From JAHEJE01 sp965216335 (GTDB taxonomy: Bacteria > Pseudomonadota > Alphaproteobacteria > Rhizobiales > Aestuariivirgaceae), in assembly GCA_965216335.1 (NCBI GenBank), contig OZ244154.1, positions 2,356,001 through 2,420,000 on the forward strand: 64,000 bases of DNA, in the 5' to 3' direction. Each line of letters starts with the position of its first letter. The first letter of the stretch is position 1. The notes under the pieces are model-generated. The model saw nothing but the letters and a program-made list of their open reading frames with translations, searched no databases and was not told where the DNA came from. Positions 56,029 to 64,000 of this stretch are shown here, in pieces. Position numbers and translations under genes: made by a program.

Positions 56029-56447
56029 CGTCCACTCCTCAACAGATCAATTGTCATCGACAGCATCCGCTTGCTCATCGACACCACCTGCAGATTGGCC
56101 TCATAGGCCCGGTTGGCATTGCGCATGTCGGCCAGTTCGAGCAGCGGATTGACATTCGGCATTTTCACATAGCCGCGCCCGTCCGCCGCCGGATGCGACG
56201 GATCATGGTGCAGCGGAAACGCCGAACGGTCGCGCCGCACCTGACCGGCCTTGACCTTCACCGTGTTGCTCGTCTCATCGAGCACCTGCTCGAACGACAC
56301 CGTCTTGCGCCGGTAGGCATCGGCACCCGGCGTCTTGCCGCTCGACTGGGCATTGGCCAGGTTCTGCGACACCACCCGAATGCGTGCCGACTGGGCCTCA
56401 AGCCCCGACCCGGCGATTTTCATCGAAGAAACGAGAAGGTCGGCCAT
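56025..56447 (-). CDS. flgC: Flagellar proximal-rod protein FlgC
   Basis: Rod protein of 140 residues. Family hallmarks are SSMKIAGSGLEAQSARIRVVSQNLANAQS, GRGYVKMPNVNPLLELADMRNANRAYEANLQVVSMSKRMLSMTIDLL. It follows flgB by 3 bp and is coupled to fliE. Confidence 0.96.
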   Translation of the reverse strand: MADLLVSSMKIAGSGLEAQSARIRVVSQNLANAQSSGKTPGADAYRRKTVSFEQVLDETSNTVKVKAGQVRRDRSAFPLHHDPSHPAADGRGYVKMPNVNPLLELADMRNANRAYEANLQVVSMSKRMLSMTIDLLRSGR

Positions 56448-56450
56448 GGG

Positions 56451-56831
56451 CTATCCCCTCACCGCCGTCGCCAACATGCGGTGGAACGCCTGCGCCACAC
56501 CGGTGTTGAGCTGCATCGCACGGTTGACCGAAGATGCCTTCATCAGCTCTTCCTCAAGCCGTACCGAATTTCCCGAATGCCGGGTTTCCCAGGTCTGGCT
56601 GGCTGAAATGTCATGTCTGCCGGTTTCGCCCCCGGCCCCACGTATGTGCAGGACATGGGTTGCCTGCATCGTCACGCCGGCCGAGGTTAGTGCATCGCCG
56701 AAGTCGCTGACCTCACGCGCCTTGAACCCCGGCGTCGCGGCGTTCGCAACATTGCCGGCGACGACGCTCTGGCGCACGGCCAGCCAACCGCTGTGCCGGG
56801 ATGCCAGTTGAAGGATGTTGACAGGTTCCAA
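56451..56831 (-). CDS. flgB: Flagellar proximal-rod protein FlgB (TTG start)
   Basis: First rod protein, 126 residues from TTG at 56831. The family N-terminus is LEPVNILQLASRHSGWLAVRQSVVAGNVANAATPGFKAREVSDF. The C-terminus is SVRLEEELMKASSVNRAMQLNTGVAQAFHRML. GAGG lies 8 nt before the TTG. The frame stays open for 78 more codons to a GTG at 57065, but that part has no Met and no family similarity. It heads the long flgB-to-fliP operon; the 279-bp gap upstream (56832-57110) should hold the promoter, where I see nothing decisive. Confidence 0.9.
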   Translation of the reverse strand: MEPVNILQLASRHSGWLAVRQSVVAGNVANAATPGFKAREVSDFGDALTSAGVTMQATHVLHIRGAGGETGRHDISASQTWETRHSGNSVRLEEELMKASSVNRAMQLNTGVAQAFHRMLATAVRG

Positions 56832-57110
56832 CGCGGGCCTCGTGGGGTTGGCTGCAATTGCTGATTGCGCCGGCCACGCCGCAGTACCTATGGGGGCTGA
56901 CGGGACCGCTTGGCTGGCCTGACCAGCGCAATCGCCACCCGTTCTAAAACGGCTGGCTTGCCCAGAGCTTGCCGGCACCGCCAGCGCCGCATCAAAAGCA
57001 AGCCAGACAACCCCCGCATCACTCAAGCGTGAGAGGATGCCCGTTGCCCGCAAAGCCCGGTACACCCGTCAGCAAAATGCCCGCCAGCGCCGCCTGCGCC
57101 GCCGCCGGCG

Positions 57111-57503
57111 CTAGTAGATGGAGATCAGTTTGGGTTTCTTCTGCAGGGTTTTCAGCACCTGTTTCAGGTCGTGGCCGCGCTTGAGGATGATGCCGCCGTG
57201 CGCCACGATGGAGTACTTGCCCTGGCGGCGCGCCAGCTTGGGCTGCTTGACGACCCGGTACAGCGGTACCTCGCTGGTGCGGCGGTAGACGCAGAATTCC
57301 GCCTGTTCGTGGCCGAAGTTGATCGCATAGTCGCGCCACTCGCCTTCCGCGACTTTCAGTCCATAGACATCAAGGATGGTTGTCAGTTCCCGGCGGTCGA
57401 ATGTTACCTGCTGCGGGCGTTCGTTCGATCTGGCTCTGTTGGGCTCCGCTGCGGCGCCAGACCACCGCGGCCGGAGCGGAACTATCGGTTCCGTATCACT
57501 CAA
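57111..57503 (-). CDS. DUF2794 family protein (TTG start)
   Basis: A 130-residue protein of the DUF2794 family found in alphaproteobacteria. The conserved block is VTFDRRELTTILDVYGLKVAEGEWRDYAINFGHEQAEFCVYRRTSEVPLYRVVKQPKLARRQGKYSIVAHGGIILKRG. The predicted start is TTG at 57503; no ATG lies in frame before the conserved block. The function is unknown. It lies upstream of flgB on the same strand, 279 bp away, and diverges from the region before htpG. Confidence 0.82.
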   Translation of the reverse strand: MSDTEPIVPLRPRWSGAAAEPNRARSNERPQQVTFDRRELTTILDVYGLKVAEGEWRDYAINFGHEQAEFCVYRRTSEVPLYRVVKQPKLARRQGKYSIVAHGGIILKRGHDLKQVLKTLQKKPKLISIY

Positions 57504-57816
57504 TGGCCCATATCCCTATACACAAACCAACATCTGCAACACTGCACGCCGGCGATGATGACCCATATCCCGGCACTTGGCAAGTTTGCCTGTCTCCGGC
57601 AACGCCGCGAATTCTTGCCGGCATGAACACAATCTTGCCGGAATCCCATCAATTTGCTGGCGCAATCCCTATGCAAATTACCCCCGTTGCCTCAATGGCC
57701 CGGCTCGAAGTGGCGTCGGATTATCAGCCCCCCAGCCCCCGGAGCTTCTTCATTTGAGCCGGGCCAATGATCCCCAAGTAGGTCAGTAGATTTGAGTTGC
57801 AATTTGTGAGTTCTTC
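57504..57816 (+). ncRNA. Candidate small RNA upstream of an orphan terminator
   Basis: Between DUF2794 and htpG there is no gene for 419 bp, yet a strong plus-strand terminator at 57817-57850 ends something transcribed to its left. No protein-like frame is convincing here. Two CTTGCCGG repeats (57614 and 57634) occur. A small regulatory RNA would explain the terminator, but no promoter was identified, the 5' end is unknown, and no Rfam family is recognised. Boundaries given are the outer limits. Confidence 0.3.
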
Positions 57817-57850
57817 AGCGGCCGGCAGTCACCGGCCGCTTTTCTTTTTT
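57817..57850 (+). terminator. Strong Rho-independent terminator upstream of htpG
   Basis: AGCGGCCGG and CCGGCCGCT form a perfect 9-bp GC-rich stem with a 6-nt loop, directly followed by TTTCTTTTTT. It ends 72 nt before the htpG ATG and just before the htpG promoter candidate, so it should protect htpG from read-through. The transcript it ends is not identified. Confidence 0.88.
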
Positions 57851-57856
57851 GCCCCC

Positions 57857-57885
57857 CTTGACCTGGTTTGCCTGCGCCCCAATAT
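57857..57885 (+). promoter_or_regulatory. Heat-shock (RpoH-type) promoter candidate of htpG
   Basis: CTTGACC at 57857-57863 and CCCCAATAT at 57877-57885, with a 13-nt spacer, match the heat-shock sigma factor pattern (CTTGAA, 13-15 nt, CCCCATnT) closely. Transcription would begin near 57892, about 31 nt before the ATG. It lies right after the terminator and directly before the gene, as expected for a heat-shock gene. Confidence 0.65.
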
Positions 57886-57922
57886 CCGCGGCAATCAACA
57901 CCACCAAGGGGTCTCAAGCGCA

Positions 57923-59848
57923 ATGGCAACCGCAAAGGACAAGCCCGCCAAACCGGCAAGAAAAACCACCGCAACGAAGAAGTCCAACCAGCACCAGTTT
58001 CAGGCCGAGGTGGAAAAGCTCCTGCACCTCATGGTGCATTCGGTCTATTCCGAGCGCGAGGTGTTCCTGCGCGAACTGATCTCCAATGCCGCCGATGCCT
58101 GCGACAAGCTGCGCTACCAGGCCATCGCCCAGCCGGACCTTCTGGCCGGTGATCCCGACCTGAAGATCACCATCGCCGCCGACCCGCAGGCCAAGACTGT
58201 GACCGTGGCCGACAACGGCATCGGCATGACCAAGGCCGAGCTGATCGACAATCTCGGCACCATCGCCCGTTCCGGCACCCAGGCCTTCATGCAGCAGGCC
58301 GAAGCCGGCGCCGACACGCCAGACCTGATCGGCCAGTTCGGCATCGGTTTTTACTCCGCCTTCATGGTGGCCGGCACCGTCACCGTGCGCTCGCGCAAGG
58401 CCGGCGCCAAGACCGCCTCGGTCTGGACATCAAACGGCACAGGAAGTTTTTCGGTCGACGCCGACAAGACCCGGCAGGCTCCCGAACGCGGTACGACCAT
58501 CACCCTGTCCCTGCGCGACGATGCCGAGGAATTCCTTGACGAAGCCCGCCTTGAAACGATTGTCCGCACCTACTCCGACCACATCACCCATCCGATCCTC
58601 CTGAAGGGCGATCAGGAGGTCGACCGCCAGCTCAACTCCGCCAACGCCCTGTGGGCGCGTTCCAAGTCGGACGTCACCGAAGATCAGTACAAGGAATTCT
58701 TCGGCCACGTCTCCGGTGTCTATTCCGACCCGGCGCTGACGCTGCACTACAAGGCCGAGGGCCGCAACGAATACACCGTCCTCGTATTCGTGCCCGGCGA
58801 GCAGCCCTTCGACCTGTACGACCCGGAACGCCGCGGCCGTCAGAAGCTCTATGTCCGCCGTGTCTTCATCACCGACGACGCCGAGATTTTGCCGCCCTAT
58901 CTGCGCTTCGTGCGCGGCGTCATCGATTCAGAGGACATGCCGCTCAACATCTCCCGCGAAATGCTGCAGGACAACCCGACTGTCCACGCCATCACCAAGG
59001 CGGTCACCAACCGCGTGCTGAGCGAACTGAAGAAACTGTCGCAGAACGATGCGGAAGCTTTCGCCAAAATCTGGCAGGCCTTCGGTGCCGTCATCAAGGA
59101 GGGTCTTTACGAAGACATGGCCCGCCGCGACCAGCTCTTCGAGATTGCCCGCTTCCGCACCACCCGCAGCGACGGCGAAACGGTTTCGCTCAAGGACTAC
59201 GTCGCCAACATGGCCGAGAACCAGACGGCAATTTACTACCTGACCGGCGACGATGCCGCCAAGGCCGCCGCCAGCCCGCAGCTCGAAGGCTTCAAGGCCC
59301 GCAATCTCGAAGTCCTGCTGCTCACCGACCCCGTCGACAGCTTCTGGGTCCGCACCGCTTTGGGCTTCGACGGCAAACCGTTCAAGTCCGTCACCCAGGG
59401 AAGCGCCGACCTCGACGACATTCCGCTCGCCGACAAGGACGAAGACAAGCCCGCCGAAGACACCGCCGCCACCGGCACCCTGGTGGCGCTGATTAAGCAG
59501 TCGCTCGGCGACAAGGTGGCCGATGTGCGCACCTCCAGCCGCCTGACCGACAGCCCGGTCTGCCTCGTCGCCAACGACCAGAACCTCGACCGCTCGATCG
59601 AAAAGCTGCTGTCGAAACAGTCCGGCACCGGTGTCACCGTCTCCGCTCCGGTTCTGGAAATCAACCCGCACCACGAATTGATCGCGGCCCTTGCCGAAAA
59701 AGCCAAGGCCTCGGGCACAAGCACCGAAATGGAAGACGCCGCCGAGCTCCTGCTCGACCAGGCCCACATCCTCGACGGGGAGCCGGTCTCCGACCCAACC
59801 GGCTTTGCCAACCGTCTGACCCGCGTCATGAGCAAGGTGTTCGCTTAA
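57923..59848 (+). CDS. htpG: Molecular chaperone HtpG (Hsp90)
   Basis: ATP-driven cytosolic Hsp90 chaperone, 641 residues. The GHKL ATPase region is clear: VFLRELISNAADACDKLRYQ, VADNGIGMTKAEL, GQFGIGFYSAFMVA. The middle domain contains RVFITDDAEILPPYLRFVRGVIDSEDMPLNISREMLQ. AAGGGG lies 11 nt before the ATG. An extension of the open frame upstream lies over the terminator and promoter and is not coding. Confidence 0.98.
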   Translation: MATAKDKPAKPARKTTATKKSNQHQFQAEVEKLLHLMVHSVYSEREVFLRELISNAADACDKLRYQAIAQPDLLAGDPDLKITIAADPQAKTVTVADNGIGMTKAELIDNLGTIARSGTQAFMQQAEAGADTPDLIGQFGIGFYSAFMVAGTVTVRSRKAGAKTASVWTSNGTGSFSVDADKTRQAPERGTTITLSLRDDAEEFLDEARLETIVRTYSDHITHPILLKGDQEVDRQLNSANALWARSKSDVTEDQYKEFFGHVSGVYSDPALTLHYKAEGRNEYTVLVFVPGEQPFDLYDPERRGRQKLYVRRVFITDDAEILPPYLRFVRGVIDSEDMPLNISREMLQDNPTVHAITKAVTNRVLSELKKLSQNDAEAFAKIWQAFGAVIKEGLYEDMARRDQLFEIARFRTTRSDGETVSLKDYVANMAENQTAIYYLTGDDAAKAAASPQLEGFKARNLEVLLLTDPVDSFWVRTALGFDGKPFKSVTQGSADLDDIPLADKDEDKPAEDTAATGTLVALIKQSLGDKVADVRTSSRLTDSPVCLVANDQNLDRSIEKLLSKQSGTGVTVSAPVLEINPHHELIAALAEKAKASGTSTEMEDAAELLLDQAHILDGEPVSDPTGFANRLTRVMSKVFA

Positions 59849-59866
59849 ATCTCAGGAGAAACGGGA

Positions 59867-60637
59867 TCAGGTGCCGTGCTTCAGGCCATAATCGGCAGCG
59901 CCGATGATCGGCCCGTTGCCATCGACCTGCAGCAACACACAGCACCCGCTGACCCCTGCCGCCATCAATTCTTTCTCGGGATATTCGAGCCGCAGCGCCG
60001 TGCCGTGCCAGGCGCCCGCCGGCATGAACTTGCGCGCCACATTGAAGTAGGTGATCTGTTTTCCGGTGTTCTCGCCGCGCTTGATGTCGATCGGCACGGC
60101 ATCCTTCACCATCACCATCCAGACAGTGGCTTCACGTGATTCAACGCTGTCCCCGGCGGCGGCAACTTCGACAACCACATCGCTGCCCGACCGCGAAATG
60201 TCAATCGGCACCGTCTGCCCGGCCGTCCGGTCGGTTTCCTCCTGCACGGCGTTCAACACCTGGCCGCGCCGGCTGCCGACGGCATGCCTGCGGCCATTGA
60301 TCACCATTTGCGGTGTATAGACCTGTCCGTCGCCGCGCTTGCTGGCATAGACCCTTTGCCGGCGCGAATACTCAGCCGACCCAAGCGTGTCCCGCCAGCC
60401 AAGGTAATCCCAGTAGTCGACATTGAGCGTCAGCCCGATGACATTGTCGTGCCGGCGCAATTCTTCCATGAAGGCATCCGCCGGCGGGCAGGACGAACAT
60501 CCCTGGCTGGTGAACAGCTCGACGACCACCGCAGGCTTGCTGCGCGCTGACCACGCCGGCCGCGCCAGTCCGGCGGCAGCCAATCCGGCCGCACCGCCCA
60601 GCAACCCGCGGCGCGATATCTGCATGCGCTTCCTCAT
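59867..60637 (-). CDS. Exported thioredoxin-like protein (DUF1223)
   Basis: A 256-residue DUF1223 protein. The N-terminus (MQISRRGLLGGAAGLAAAGLA) resembles a Tat signal peptide with twin arginines. The mature start VVELFTSQGCSSCPPADAFMEEL gives a thioredoxin-like Cys-x-x-Cys motif. The region continues DYWDYLGWRDTLGSAEYSRRQRVYA and TPQMVINGRRHAVGS. The function is not established; a periplasmic redox role is inferred from the motif. It converges with htpG. Confidence 0.85.
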   Translation of the reverse strand: MRKRMQISRRGLLGGAAGLAAAGLARPAWSARSKPAVVVELFTSQGCSSCPPADAFMEELRRHDNVIGLTLNVDYWDYLGWRDTLGSAEYSRRQRVYASKRGDGQVYTPQMVINGRRHAVGSRRGQVLNAVQEETDRTAGQTVPIDISRSGSDVVVEVAAAGDSVESREATVWMVMVKDAVPIDIKRGENTGKQITYFNVARKFMPAGAWHGTALRLEYPEKELMAAGVSGCCVLLQVDGNGPIIGAADYGLKHGT

Positions 60638-60711
60638 GCCCAGCCTTATGCCTCAAGCGCCGATCATCTGCGAGTCACTTTAGGGTGAAATCCCGGTGAT
60701 CCGCCCCGTCG

Positions 60712-63429
<2,718 letters not shown>

Positions 63430-63591
63430 CGCGCATCATGCTCCTGTGTCTGGTGTGTTTGCGGGCGGGCCTCAATGGCAGGAATAGGGTCTTTCTATGC
63501 CCATTCGCACCGGTTTTCCAGTCAACCATATGACGTAGACGCGATAAATCGCCCCTTGTGCACGCCGGCAAACTCGGCCAAGCAAGCGGCC

Positions 63592-64000
63592 ATGGAACTG
63601 ATCGCCAAGGACATCACCTGTGAGCGTGGCGGGCGCACCGTTTTCGAGCACCTCAGCTTTGCCACCGCTGCCGGCCAGTTGCTGGTGCTCAAGGGCCGCA
63701 ACGGCGCCGGCAAGACCTCGCTGTTGCGCCTCATCGCCGGCCTCGCCGAACAGGCCGCTGGCGACCTGACCCTCAACGGCGGCCACCCGGAACTGAGCCT
63801 CGCCCAGCACTGCCATTTCGTCGCCCACCAGGAGGCCATCAAGCCCGCTCTGACGGTTGCCGAAAACCTCGCCTTCTGGTCCGGCTTCTACGGCGGCGGA
63901 GATATCGTATCGGCCCTTGGCGTTTTCGATCTTGAACGCCTGGCACCATTTTCCGCTGCCCTGCTGTCGGCCGGCCAGAAGCGGCGCCTCGCCCTGTCGC
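63592..64000 (+). CDS. ccmA: Haem exporter ATP-binding protein CcmA (5' part only)
   Basis: ABC ATPase of cytochrome c maturation. The window holds the first 136 codons. The Walker A motif is KGRNGAGKTSLLRLIAGL (about residues 34-51), and the ABC signature begins LLSAGQKRRLALS at the window edge. SFATAAGQLLVLKG and SLAQHCHFVAHQEAIKPALTVAENLAFW match the family. The start is the ATG at 63592. Genes ccmB, ccmC and ccmD are expected beyond the edge. Confidence 0.9.
   Translation, partial: MELIAKDITCERGGRTVFEHLSFATAAGQLLVLKGRNGAGKTSLLRLIAGLAEQAAGDLTLNGGHPELSLAQHCHFVAHQEAIKPALTVAENLAFWSGFYGGGDIVSALGVFDLERLAPFSAALLSAGQKRRLALS

Noticed and set aside
56832..57065. 78-codon N-terminal extension of flgB from a GTG start
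   Set aside because: FlgB proteins begin at the conserved EPVNILQLAS segment; the extension has no Met and no similarity.

Overview
The window is high-GC alphaproteobacterial DNA that fits Hyphomicrobiales (Rhizobiales). The main evidence is a flagellar gene set typical of that order: FtcR/Rem-type regulator, MotC, MotE, FlaF, FlbT, a DUF1217 protein, and the block motB-motC-fliK-transglycosylase-ftcR-flgE-flgK-flgL-flaF-flbT-flgD-fliQ-flhA-fliR. The lineage-typical DUF2794 and SDHAF4 (DUF1674) proteins and a 180-kDa-class NAD glutamate dehydrogenase agree with this. I cannot name the genus.

Positions 1-23000 are housekeeping and metabolic genes. A parvulin-type foldase gene and argJ (cut by the window start) share the minus strand and diverge from secA. 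Next come two divergent multidomain histidine kinases, a proline racemase-family enzyme, a peroxidase-like CMD protein and the large glutamate dehydrogenase. A minus-strand run follows: a UPF0145 protein, purH, a heparinase II/III-like protein, an RsmB-like rRNA methyltransferase and htpX. The succinate dehydrogenase assembly factor and an L,D-transpeptidase converge on one bidirectional terminator.

A 267-bp repeat element with perfect 34-bp inverted ends lies at 23082-23348. After it, 23.8-57 kb is one flagellar supercluster, nearly all on the minus strand. It encodes the switch and stator (motA, fliM, fliN, fliG, motB), export apparatus (flhB, fliR, flhA, fliQ, fliP), rod, rings and hook (flgB, flgC, fliE, flgF, flgG, flgA, flgI, flgH, fliF, flgE, flgK, flgL, flgD), hook-length control (fliK), a flagellin, and regulators (ftcR, flaF, flbT). 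Many neighbours overlap by 1 or 4 nt, so translational coupling is likely. The export ATPase genes fliI and fliJ and the master regulators visN/visR are not here. A diacylglycerol-kinase-like gene with a degenerate nucleotide loop sits between fliQ and flhA.

After the flagellar genes come a DUF2794 gene, a 419-bp gap with a strong terminator and a heat-shock-like promoter, htpG, a DUF1223 gene, acnA and the start of ccmA (cut by the window end). No tRNA, rRNA, CRISPR array, insertion sequence with a transposase, or prophage was seen. The best leads are the structured repeat element, the candidate small RNA upstream of htpG, the flagellin leader hairpin next to a FlbT gene, and several uncharacterised flagellar-cluster proteins.
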